A DNA stretch of 25,600 bases, from NCBI GenBank assembly GCA_964578535.1, contig CAZODI010000045.1:1-25600 (forward strand), given 5' to 3'. The notes beneath the pieces are model-generated. The model worked only from the letters and a program-made list of their open reading frames with translations, had not been told where the DNA came from and ran no database searches. Position numbers and translations under genes: made by a program. This stretch comes from PHBD01 sp964578535. GTDB lineage: Bacteria > Desulfobacterota > Syntrophia > Syntrophales > PHBD01. Positions 1-7,313 of the stretch are shown one piece after another (the first letter of the stretch is position 1; each line of letters opens with the position of its first letter).

Positions 1-1401
1 GCCTTCCGCGTGAAGTGCGAGGCCGACAACTCGGACTGCACATACTACGGCGTTTCCTTGATGAGGGGTGTCCAAGGTCGCCTGGAGCATTCGAGCGGCA
101 GCGGCTGTAGCGAGGAAACGTATTACACTGAGGAAGACGACATCTCGGACAACATGTTCGCCCAGTTCGGCTCAAATTCTGGGGCTCGCCCCAGGGCAAC
201 GGACATCAGTTGTACGGGGGCCGACCGGTTTGTTCCCAACACCTGGACCAGCACGAATGCAAGCCAGTCCTCGAGCTGGAATGCCGGTGTGACCCTCTCG
301 GGTGGAGCTCCCCTGGACGGCATCCCTTATGTCGTTTTCTGGCAGAAAGACTGGAGCACATCATCGGGTGGAATCTGCGGAGGAGAGACTTCTCCCTGGA
401 ACTGGCTGGCCTTCATGCCCCTGGTCGAGGCAAAGGTTACACAGGTTTACTATTATCCTGCAAACACAAGCACGGGACGACCGGCGGGATGGTATGAAGC
501 CAATATCACAAACGGTAACTCTCCCTTCGGATCAGCTTCCGGCAGGCGCGGACCTTTCACCGCCTGGAAGCTGAGAGACAAGTACGGCGTCCTGAAGACG
601 TCCACCCAGGAAACCCGCACGGTTCTCGGCATACCCGGTTACGATCCCAGTACAAGCACCAATTTGCTCGTCCGCGACACATCGTTCCTGCCGGTGAACA
701 AATGGGACAGTGCCACAGATGCCGTTGTGGGCTTCATCCTGCCAAATGTGAAAGACAGCACATACAGTAGTTATTCGGCCAACGATTACCAGTACCTCAA
801 AGCTTCTCGAAATTACAGGATCTATCCAAAACCGTGGGTAACCCTTGCAGCAAGGATCGTGGAGATGGTGGGAGACTTCGACTGCAATTCGTCGAACGGC
901 GACGAACGAGTCAACGCCATCATGGCCTATATCTCCGACCCGGACGGCGTTGCCGGGACGTTTGGAGGAACAAAGGACACGTATCGAAAACCGTACACCC
1001 AGAATCCCAACTATCCGACCACCACGAGCTACACGGTTCGATGGCCCGACGTGGACGACTATTTCACCATGATGGTCTGGGACCGGGGCAACTACACCAG
1101 CCAGGCGATAGAACAGGCATCGACAAGCTGCGGCTGGATCAACGTGGATGTGAAACTGGTTGAAAAGGGCAAGGACAGCGACAACGACAATGTCGTCGCC
1201 TACACGGCGTTCCTGACCACGGAGCCGCCTTATTTCACGAGCGCATACAACCACCCCGAGTTCGGGTACCACACAGCAGGTATCAGCGCAGCCTCGGGCT
1301 GTGTCTCGCCCCATTGCGAGTCGGCTTATTTCACGGACGGCTACTGGCAGGCCTACAGGGGAGGGGTGAGCGGGATGCTGCCGGGGATTCAGTCACAGTA
1401 A
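1..1401 (+). CDS. Secreted pilus-associated-like protein, C-terminal part (5' end outside window)
   Basis: The frame is open from base 1 to the TAA at 1399-1401, so the gene begins upstream of the window; the GTG at 10 is only the first possible start inside it. About 466 residues are visible. It is rich in Tyr, Ser, Thr, Asn and Gly, with at least nine cysteines, as expected of an exported, disulfide-bonded protein. I recognise no named domain. It shares ordered blocks with the C-terminal half of the PilX-like protein at 3161-5408: TYYGVS, ISDNM/ISDDM, VVFW/IVLW, a KPW segment, DDYFT/TDYFT, PEFG(Y/L)H, and an end of the form PG-V/I-x-x-Q. It is therefore probably the C-terminal domain of a second large minor pilin or a related surface protein. 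No adjacent gene in the window shares its transcription unit, and a terminator follows at once. Function unknown; a ligand-binding or adhesive role is an inference. Confidence 0.7.
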   Translation, partial: AFRVKCEADNSDCTYYGVSLMRGVQGRLEHSSGSGCSEETYYTEEDDISDNMFAQFGSNSGARPRATDISCTGADRFVPNTWTSTNASQSSSWNAGVTLSGGAPLDGIPYVVFWQKDWSTSSGGICGGETSPWNWLAFMPLVEAKVTQVYYYPANTSTGRPAGWYEANITNGNSPFGSASGRRGPFTAWKLRDKYGVLKTSTQETRTVLGIPGYDPSTSTNLLVRDTSFLPVNKWDSATDAVVGFILPNVKDSTYSSYSANDYQYLKASRNYRIYPKPWVTLAARIVEMVGDFDCNSSNGDERVNAIMAYISDPDGVAGTFGGTKDTYRKPYTQNPNYPTTTSYTVRWPDVDDYFTMMVWDRGNYTSQAIEQASTSCGWINVDVKLVEKGKDSDNDNVVAYTAFLTTEPPYFTSAYNHPEFGYHTAGISAASGCVSPHCESAYFTDGYWQAYRGGVSGMLPGIQSQ

Positions 1402-1421
1402 ACAGGTTCGTCAGAAGGCTT

Positions 1422-2057
1422 TCACAGCCCCCTTCCCGTCCGGAGGGGGGCTTTTTTGTATCCCGTCCCGATCCACTCAGAGACCTTCAGCGAAAAGACA
1501 TACACGAGAATACCCGCCAGGATGTCGATGACATAGTGCTGCTTGCAGGTCAGGGTTCCGGCAATGATCATCACTCCCCAGGTCACGAACAGCCAGCGAT
1601 GCTTCTTGTCCAGGCTGTAGTGGATCGCCAGGCAGCAGTTCGCCGTGTGGAGGCTGGGGAAGCAGTTGTTCGGTGCATCGAACCAGATCCAGAACCGGTT
1701 GAACAGGCTCGTCAAAGGATCGCTGAAGTAATAGAGGTCCCGCGGAAACGTGACCGGGAAGGACAGGAAAAAGACCAGGCAGGTCAGAAGCTGAACATGG
1801 GTGATGTGGAAGATTTCGTTGACTTCATGATCTTCCCGAGACCGGGCGATGACAATGAAGGCGTAGACCAGGTAGCTTACATAGACGGGAATCATGAAGG
1901 GGAGAAACGGAATCGCCTGGTCCAGCCAGGTCACCGGAAGCTGGATCGGCTCACGGACCGGGAAACGGTTGGTCAGGACGTAGGTGAGGATATACGGCGT
2001 CCAGATCAGGTAATAGCTCAGGAAGTGCTTCTGCTTGCGGACGAGAAGACGCGGCAT
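1422..2057 (-). CDS. PAP2-superfamily membrane phosphatase (PAP2_3 / inositolphosphotransferase type)
   Basis: Predicted 211-residue integral membrane protein with about six hydrophobic segments. The catalytic signature is visible: PSLHTA at 134-139 and KQHYVIDILAG at 172-182, giving His137, His174 and Asp178. This matches the PAP2_3 branch related to inositol phosphorylceramide synthases rather than the classical PSGH phosphatases. Members act on lipid phosphates or phospholipid head groups at the membrane; the substrate cannot be told here. The frame stays open far upstream, but that part overlaps the Lgt-like gene in another frame, so the ATG at 2057 is chosen, 23 nt after the Lgt-like stop; its ribosome binding site is weak. 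The gene is probably cotranscribed with the Lgt-like gene, suggesting a small envelope-lipid cassette. The last codons overlap the terminator of the convergent gene. Confidence 0.8.
   Translation of the reverse strand: MPRLLVRKQKHFLSYYLIWTPYILTYVLTNRFPVREPIQLPVTWLDQAIPFLPFMIPVYVSYLVYAFIVIARSREDHEVNEIFHITHVQLLTCLVFFLSFPVTFPRDLYYFSDPLTSLFNRFWIWFDAPNNCFPSLHTANCCLAIHYSLDKKHRWLFVTWGVMIIAGTLTCKQHYVIDILAGILVYVFSLKVSEWIGTGYKKAPLRTGRGL
1426..1457 (+). terminator. Rho-independent terminator
   Basis: A strong GC hairpin (arms AGCCCCCT and AGGGGGGCT, loop about 10 nt) is followed by six T. It starts 25 nt after the stop of the upstream + strand gene, which it would terminate. It lies inside the last codons of the convergent PAP2 gene (stop at 1422-1424), so one stretch is both a terminator and antisense coding sequence. 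On the - strand no T run follows the stem, so it looks one-directional. Confidence 0.85.
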
Positions 2058-2080
2058 GGGTTCGAATCCCGGCCCGGCAG

Positions 2081-2929
2081 CTATGCGCCTGCTCCGCGGG
2101 CCTTCCTGCCGCGGAGCCGATACGCCGCATAGGCGATAAAGATCACGATAGACAGCCACTGGGAGGCGGAAAAAAACCACCAGTACGCCCGGTCGAGATC
2201 GTCCCGGATGAACTCGATGAGAAACCGGAACACGGCGTAACAGAGCACATAATGGATGAAGACCTCCTTTCTGCCGCGCCGGAAGGCCCGCCAGGAAAGG
2301 ACCGACAGGACAAACAGGAAGACGGCCTCGATGAACTGCGTCGGGATGACCGGCAGCGATTCGGAGGGTATGAAATGGCTCTGTGTCAGCCCCCGCCGCC
2401 AGTGCTCCCGGGCGACCGCCGAGCTGGAGGGAAAGCGGATTCCCAGTAGATCCGACTGCACGCCGTAGCAGCAGCCGTTGAGGAAGCACCCCACCCTGTT
2501 GAATCCGACCACCAGGAAAAGAACGAACGTCTTGCCGTCCAGGTAGCGGATGAACTTCCCTTTCAGATCGTTGATCGACATCAGGAAAACGCCGAGGGGA
2601 TAGAAGAAGATCGCCCCGTAGAGCACCTTCGTCGAGCCGATCGGGTTTGTGAGGAGAATTTTCGACAGGTTCAGGCGGCTGCTGATGTGGGGGGGGATAT
2701 TATCGAAGAAATAGTGAAAGTAAGTCGCCCCCTGGATGCAGCAGGCCATGATGATGAAATAATAGAATGAGGATTGCGTGAAGGTGCGGAACTTGGGCGG
2801 GATGCCCTTTTCCTTCCACAGGGGCTCCTCCGAAAGGACGAAGGCGATCCACCCGACCAGGATGCCCGCCAGCAGTGCGAGATAATAGGAGGAATAGGAG
2901 TGACCGGCGATGTAAGTCCTAGGGAACAT
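2081..2929 (-). CDS. Prolipoprotein diacylglyceryl transferase (Lgt)-like membrane protein
   Basis: Predicted 282 residues, multi-pass. The Lgt family moves diacylglycerol from phosphatidylglycerol to the lipobox cysteine of prelipoproteins. Family landmarks are present: FNRVGCFLNGCCYG at 143-156 corresponds to the Lgt signature (usually G-R-x-G-N-F-x-N-G-E), PTQFIEA at 196-202 to the usual HPxQLYE, and RFLIEFIRDD at 235-244 to the conserved C-terminal arginine region. The signature has Cys where true Lgt has Asn and Glu, so this looks like the cysteine-rich paralogue rather than the housekeeping enzyme. The ATG at 2929 is supported by AGAGGT seven bases upstream. It is first of two genes with the PAP2 protein. 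Whether it modifies lipoproteins or another acceptor is open. Confidence 0.75.
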   Translation of the reverse strand: MFPRTYIAGHSYSSYYLALLAGILVGWIAFVLSEEPLWKEKGIPPKFRTFTQSSFYYFIIMACCIQGATYFHYFFDNIPPHISSRLNLSKILLTNPIGSTKVLYGAIFFYPLGVFLMSINDLKGKFIRYLDGKTFVLFLVVGFNRVGCFLNGCCYGVQSDLLGIRFPSSSAVAREHWRRGLTQSHFIPSESLPVIPTQFIEAVFLFVLSVLSWRAFRRGRKEVFIHYVLCYAVFRFLIEFIRDDLDRAYWWFFSASQWLSIVIFIAYAAYRLRGRKARGAGA

Positions 2930-2967
2930 GCTTACCTCTTCTGAGTCAAGGGCTCTTTTCCTCGCGA

Positions 2968-2996
2968 AAACTACTTGAGTGCATAGCCCCTGTCAA
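2968..2996 (-). promoter_or_regulatory. Candidate sigma70 promoter of the lgt-like/PAP2 cassette
   Basis: On the - strand a perfect TTGACA (2996-2991) is followed after 17 bases by TAGTTT (2973-2968), a 3/6 match to the -10 consensus. It lies about 40 bases upstream of the lgt-like ATG. The -35 and the spacing are convincing, the -10 is weak. Confidence 0.45.
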
Positions 2997-3058
2997 GGAC
3001 TTCCACCGGAAATGTGATAAAAAATCAATGAAATGCATGAAGATGATGTTCGAAATCC

Positions 3059-3158
3059 NNNNNNNNNNNNNNNNNNNNNNNNNNNNNNNNNNNNNNNNNN
3101 NNNNNNNNNNNNNNNNNNNNNNNNNNNNNNNNNNNNNNNNNNNNNNNNNNNNNNNNNN
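3059..3158. other. Assembly gap of exactly 100 N
   Basis: One hundred N, the usual placeholder for a scaffold gap of unknown size. The sequence to the left (lgt-like leader) and right (3' end of the PilX-like gene) may be further apart than shown. Related domains lie on both sides (1-1401 and 3161-5408), so a repeat could have caused the break. Confidence 0.97.
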
Positions 3159-3160
3159 CG

Positions 3161-5408
3161 CTACTGCTCCACGACGCCGGGATAGAAGCCTGTCTGTCCT
3201 CCTCCGCTCAGGGACCCGAAGAGATAAAAGGCGATGTCGTCGAAGTAGGTGTTGATCGCCAGCGTCCCCAGGGCATGGAGACCGAACTCCGGCGGGAAGG
3301 TCTCAGCCGTGTAGGGGCCTGCATTCGTCCACTTGTTCGTCCGGATGATGCCGTAGGCCTCGTTGCCGGTCGTGCCCCCCCATGAGGCGGATGTTCGGAT
3401 CCCCGTTCTGCGACGTATTCAGCGTCGCGTTCCACTGGACGATCGTGAAGTAGTCCGTCGTTGCCGACCAGTCGGCGCTGACGTTTGTCACGGGCCAGTA
3501 AAGGGCGTAGCTGGGATCGCTCAGCAGCACGGTATTTCTCGGGTTGCCGAGCCTCGCATCGTCCGTCGCGTTGGTGCTCGCGGTGCCATAGGCCGATTCG
3601 TCCGCAAAGAAGACCCAGACGTAATTGTCCCGGGTCCGGAAGCCCCATGACGCATCCGTCGAGGCTCCCTTGACGGCCGCCGGCAGAGAGAACCCGGCTT
3701 CGATGTTGTTCAGGAGAAGAACGATATTGTTGTCGCTGTCCTTGATCTGGCGGATCACGACGGCCGTCCCGCTTCCCCCGGTGATGGTCTCACCGATGCT
3801 GATCGCCGTGGTCGGCGTGCCGGTCAGCTTGATGGACCCCGCCTCCAGGATCCGGACCAGGATGGTGGACCAGGGTTTCAGGAGCGACGTGCTGTCCACG
3901 ATGCGGTCGCTGCCCGTCTCGCTCAGGGTCTTGTAGGCAAGCCAGTAATCCGCCGCATTCGCCTGGTTGCCGTTGCGGGTCCAGAGAACGATCATTGGCT
4001 TGTCCGAAAGCGTGTTGTCGGGAAGCATATCGTCGGATATCCCGTCGGTACTGGTTCCGCTCCCCTTGTTCGTCCGTACGAACGAGACGCCGTAATAGGT
4101 TTCCTGCTGGCCCGGATTCTTGGCGCGCAGGATGACACCCGTCGCATAGGTTGCCGGCCGGTTGGTGAACGTGCTCCCGGTTGCGGTGCCTGTCGCGATC
4201 TTGACCTGGGCGTCGTAGCTCAGGTAGCCGCCCGCCAGGCTCCAGGCTGTGTAGAAGGGGCTCGGATTGCTCGGGGCGGACACGTAGGCCTCCACCGTGG
4301 GCTGGTTTCCTTTGCTGGATCCCCCCGTGGTCTGGGTCACATTCAGGGCGTCGCTTCCGTTCACGTCAACGACATCGAACTGGCCCGACGCCGTGGCGCC
4401 CGTCTTGATAAAGTCGTCCGGGGGAATCTTGTTGAGCGGGTTGATTCCCGTGTAGCCTCCACCCGGCAGGGCCTCGACGGGCAGGGTGTAGGTCAGCAAC
4501 CGGCTCGCATAGATGCTCGAAGAGGTATCCCCGGCGGTCCCCGTGGATTTCAGACGAATCACCCTCTGGAGAACGACCCTTTCGTTGGCACCCAGATTCA
4601 CATAGGTGGTCCCCGTATTGTTCAATTTGATGATACCCGACAGGGTCCGTGTATTCCGGTCAAGGGTCCTGTAATAATAAAGGTCCGAATATGTGATCGT
4701 TCCCTGCGTCCCGGACACGGTCATGATCCGGAAAGCGCCTCCTTTGGCCGGGAAGAGGGAAAGGTCGTCCGCCGCCCCCAGCACCAGAGTCGCCGGCATG
4801 GGCTGGCTTGTCACCGTCGTGGTCAAAGACGCCATCGGGAAAATCCGGCCGCTCAACGGAGTCAGGACGGCTCCCGTGAAGCCGATGCTCGAGCGGTCCG
4901 TTGCGACCGTGTAGCCCGAGCAGGTCGTAATGTTGTAGTTCAGCGCGGCGCTGTTGTAGACGGCCAGCTTGCCGGTGGTTCCGGAGGCTGTCGCCGCCGT
5001 CACAATCTCTGTCGGCACAGTTCCGAAGGGCGTTCCCGAGGAGCCGCTGTCGGTCTTGTAGTAGAAGGATTCGATCGCGAAGGCGAAGCCCCCGGACGGT
5101 CCGCTCAGGCTGAACGACTTGCCGTTCAGGGCCGTCAGTGTGTCGTCCCTCGCCTCGCCGGTCGCATCATGAAGATACCGGCTGGCCACGTAGCGGAGCC
5201 CGGATTCCGCCATGTAGTAGGCCTTGTGGTCCAGGTTGGCCGAGACCTCGTTGAGGGTCGCAGAAGAGAACATCGGCAGGATGGCAGCGGCCAGTACGGC
5301 CATGACAATCATGGTCAGCACGAGCCCCACCAGGATGAAGCCGGACCGGTTGCCGACCGGGCGCCGTTTCGAGGCCCCTCTTTTCTTTATACGATTCAGG
5401 AAGCTCAT
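3161..5408 (-). CDS. Large PilX/GspK-like minor pilin with long C-terminal extracellular domain; frameshifted
   Basis: The N-terminus has a prepilin-like segment: a basic leader, cleavage expected after Gly23, then a hydrophobic helix (about 24-46). Glu at +5 is missing (Gly28 instead), as in PilX/GspK-type minor pilins, and YMAESGL at 65-71 matches the PilX N-terminal pattern. The rest is a Ser/Thr/Gly-rich extracellular region of about 650 residues, far longer than a usual PilX (about 200). The frame as given stops at 3303 with an abnormal tail. Removing one C from the C7 run at 3375-3381 restores a frame that ends at the TAG at 3163-3161, giving 748 residues and the same PEFG-x-H and PG-x-x-x-Q ending as the protein at 1-1401. 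The start has AGGAG six bases upstream. Last gene of the pilin operon; probably at the pilus tip or in the initiating complex (inference). Confidence 0.8.
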
Positions 5409-5429
5409 GGTCTGCTCCTTGCCTTTCCA

Positions 5430-5981
5430 TTAACCGACCGGGGCGTTGATATTCCCCGTATTCCTGGGATTGACCGTCGTCGTGAATTCCAGGTAACCGC
5501 CCCCGACATCCTGCCGGGTCAGGCGGAGAACGATGTTGATGCGGGCCAGCAGGTTGACCGCATCCGTTCCCAATACCCAGGCCGATCCGTCGGATTTCGA
5601 ATAGGTCATCGCAAAGCCGGCAACGTTGTCCACCAGGGTATCCCCCGATGCCAGGGCCGTTGCCCCCTCAGCAAACTTCAGAGTCGTCCCGACCAGGCCG
5701 ATGGTCCGGTTGTCCGAAACGGCTCCCATCGGGGCCGTGAACATGATGCTCGATCCACCCGCCGTCGTCACGCCCTGGATCTCGACCATCTCCCGGGTCA
5801 TCCGCGACAGGGCCAGTTGGGCTTTCTGGGTCATCGAGCTGTTGTCGCGGGCGAACATGTATCCATCCACGGCCCGGACGATACCCATCCCGGCGACGGC
5901 GGACGCGATCCCCACCAGGATCAGGACCAGGATCACCTCCAGAAGAGTGAAGCCGTTTTCCTTTTTCAACTCTGTCTTCAA
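5430..5981 (-). CDS. PilW/GspJ-like minor pilin (prepilin-type N-terminus)
   Basis: Predicted 183 residues. The type III signal sequence is clear: KKENG then FTLLEVILVLILVG, with cleavage after Gly10 and Glu at +5 (residue 15). The following heptad-like stretch (MTQKAQLALSRMTREM) is typical of PilW/GspJ proteins. The start is TTG at 5981 with AAGGAG upstream; no in-frame ATG fits as well. It follows the previous pilin by 15 bases and precedes the PilX-like gene by 21, so all are one transcript. The protein would be processed by the prepilin peptidase and join the minor pilin complex that primes pilus or pseudopilus assembly. Type IV pilus and type II secretion cannot be told apart from this alone. 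Confidence 0.82.
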   Translation of the reverse strand: MKTELKKENGFTLLEVILVLILVGIASAVAGMGIVRAVDGYMFARDNSSMTQKAQLALSRMTREMVEIQGVTTAGGSSIMFTAPMGAVSDNRTIGLVGTTLKFAEGATALASGDTLVDNVAGFAMTYSKSDGSAWVLGTDAVNLLARINIVLRLTRQDVGGGYLEFTTTVNPRNTGNINAPVG

Positions 5982-5996
5982 GGCCTCATCTCCTTA

Positions 5997-6422
5997 TCAC
6001 TGGGTGAAAAGGGCCGTAACCGACTGATCTCCCTTGCGAAGGGTCACTTTGATGATATTCGGGTCGGTCCCGGTCTCTGTTCCGCCGGCTGCCGGAAATG
6101 CCGTATTGACCACGGTCGAGCTATCGATATCGGATCCATACCTGGTATTGACTTTTGTGGCGGAATCGATCTGGGCTGCGAAGGTGGTCAGGTTGAACGG
6201 TGTCGTTTTCAGGGCCGCCTGGTAGTCGGCCGTGATTCGCTCCATCACCTGGAAGACGGTAAATTCCTGCTTCACCCACAGGATCGGGATGCCGCTCTTG
6301 GTGATCCCCGTCCCCATATAGACAACCAGAAGAGTGCCAAGGATCGCCGCCACGACGAGGGTGACGATCAGCTCGACCAGCGAAAACCCGTCCTCTCCAT
6401 GGAATCGTTTGAAGCTGCTCAT
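5997..6422 (-). CDS. PilV/GspI-like minor pilin (prepilin-type N-terminus)
   Basis: Predicted 141 residues. Prepilin motif GEDG then FSLVELIVTLVVAAILG: cleavage after Gly12, Glu at +5 (residue 17), hydrophobic helix to about residue 34. The C-terminal part is short and has no motif I can name. The ATG at 6422 overlaps the TGA of the upstream pilin by 4 bases (ATGA), indicating translational coupling. Assignment to the PilV/GspI class rests mainly on position between FimT/GspH-like and PilW/GspJ-like genes, the usual minor pilin order. Confidence 0.78.
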   Translation of the reverse strand: MSSFKRFHGEDGFSLVELIVTLVVAAILGTLLVVYMGTGITKSGIPILWVKQEFTVFQVMERITADYQAALKTTPFNLTTFAAQIDSATKVNTRYGSDIDSSTVVNTAFPAAGGTETGTDPNIIKVTLRKGDQSVTALFTQ

Positions 6423-6910
6423 GGTATGAACCCTGTATTCTTCGTGATGGTGATGTTTTCCGATCCTCCGTAAGAAACCGTGATTGTTCGGTCCGCACCC
6501 TGCATGGCGGTTGCTCCGGCGTCCGTATAGGGCCTTCCGAAGTGATCGAAGCTGACGATGACACCGCTGGTCACGGAAGGACCATTGGCCGCGAACGTGA
6601 CGCTGTCCGCATCCTGGCCGGGAAGAACAACCCGGTTTGCAACTGCGCCATTCTTGAACATATAGTAGCTTTTTGCGCTGTCAAAATGAATACCCCAGAC
6701 CGCGTTGGTGCTCATGGCGCGGGTCTGGGCGAGCCGTATGTGGGTCTTGATGCTCTCGGCAGTGCCCTTGAGACTGTAGGGGTCCGTCGAGAAGCCTCTG
6801 GCAGCGACAACCGCTGCTACAATACCGAGGACCAGGAGGACTGCGATGATTTCTATCATCGTGAATCCCTTGGATTTTATAATCTTCGGGTGACCCATCT
6901 CATGCCTCAT
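6419..6910 (-). CDS. FimT/GspH-like minor pilin (prepilin-type N-terminus)
   Basis: First gene of the minor pilin operon. With the ATG at 6910 (AAGG about ten bases upstream) the product is 163 residues. The signal is KIIKSKG then FTMIEIIAVLLVLGIVAA, cleavage after Gly15, Glu at +5 (residue 20). The body contains IRLAQTRAMSTN followed by a beta-rich C-terminal half with GVIVSFDHFGRP, which resembles the GspH/FimT domain. An ATG at 6898 is possible and would shorten the leader; the frame also opens further upstream to 6952 but without support. The protein probably belongs to the initiation complex of a type IV pilus or pseudopilus together with the next three genes. Confidence 0.82.
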   Translation of the reverse strand: MRHEMGHPKIIKSKGFTMIEIIAVLLVLGIVAAVVAARGFSTDPYSLKGTAESIKTHIRLAQTRAMSTNAVWGIHFDSAKSYYMFKNGAVANRVVLPGQDADSVTFAANGPSVTSGVIVSFDHFGRPYTDAGATAMQGADRTITVSYGGSENITITKNTGFIP

Positions 6911-7313
6911 GATGACTATACCTTTAGTTATAGATACAACATGCAAGAGCAAAAAGTAACAGTATTTTTATTAGATGGCATTTTTGTTGTTACGATGTAT
7001 CTACTTGTTATCTTTAAAGATAATCTTGTACATACGTCCGGCCGGATCATCCCATGGCTTTTTTTCAGCAGCATAGTACATTTTTTGGAAGGAGCGGTGC
7101 TGCGAACAAAGCGAGAAAAGAAGGGCGACCGATTCTGCATCGACCCCTTGCTGATTTGGGGATGGTGAAGCCTTGATTGGAAACCGGATCGGAGATGCCC
7201 GGCCCTTTCAGCTCACGGACGCAACATGCCCCAGTGTATTGAGCACCCCTTTTTTCTTTTCCCAATGAACCATAAGACGGAGTCGGCGGGAATCCGGCCG
7301 AACCGATGCCACT
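6911..7313. other. Intergenic region, AT-rich on the pilin side; no convincing gene
   Basis: This 400-base stretch separates the pilin operon from the ClpX-like gene. Bases 6930-7080 are far more AT-rich than the surroundings and should hold the pilin promoter. I see no good TTGACA/TATAAT pair and no sigma54 GG-N10-GC element there. A perfect palindrome lies at 7008-7023. Short open frames on the - strand (6928-7140, 7065-7265) have no recognisable content and uneven composition, so I do not call them. Near 7280-7310 a short hairpin (TCGGC and GCCGA arms, - strand) could be a weak terminator for the ClpX-like gene, but no T run follows. No c-di-GMP (GEMM) riboswitch pattern was visible. Confidence 0.6.
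7008..7023. promoter_or_regulatory. Perfect 16-bp palindrome, candidate operator
   Basis: TTATCTTTAAAGATAA is identical on both strands. It lies about 100 bases upstream of the first pilin start codon in the AT-rich region. Symmetry without a loop suits binding by a dimeric regulator better than an RNA hairpin. No nearby gene encodes an obvious regulator. Confidence 0.45.

Noticed and set aside
2006..2083. tRNA T-arm-like sequence GGGTTCGAATCCC on the + strand
   Set aside because: Only the T arm fits. No acceptor stem, D arm or anticodon arm can be formed, and the place is the junction of two coding genes.
3028..3255. A short + strand frame crossing the N gap
   Set aside because: Its middle consists only of N, so the frame is meaningless; the right end is antisense to the PilX-like gene.
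6928..7265. Two small - strand frames (70 and 66 codons) upstream of the pilin operon
   Set aside because: No domain or signal is visible. One ribosome binding site is marginal (AAGGGG before 7140), and the region looks regulatory.
6911..7313. Possible GEMM-type c-di-GMP riboswitch, often found before pilin genes in this type of bacteria
   Set aside because: The conserved core segments could not be found on the - strand.
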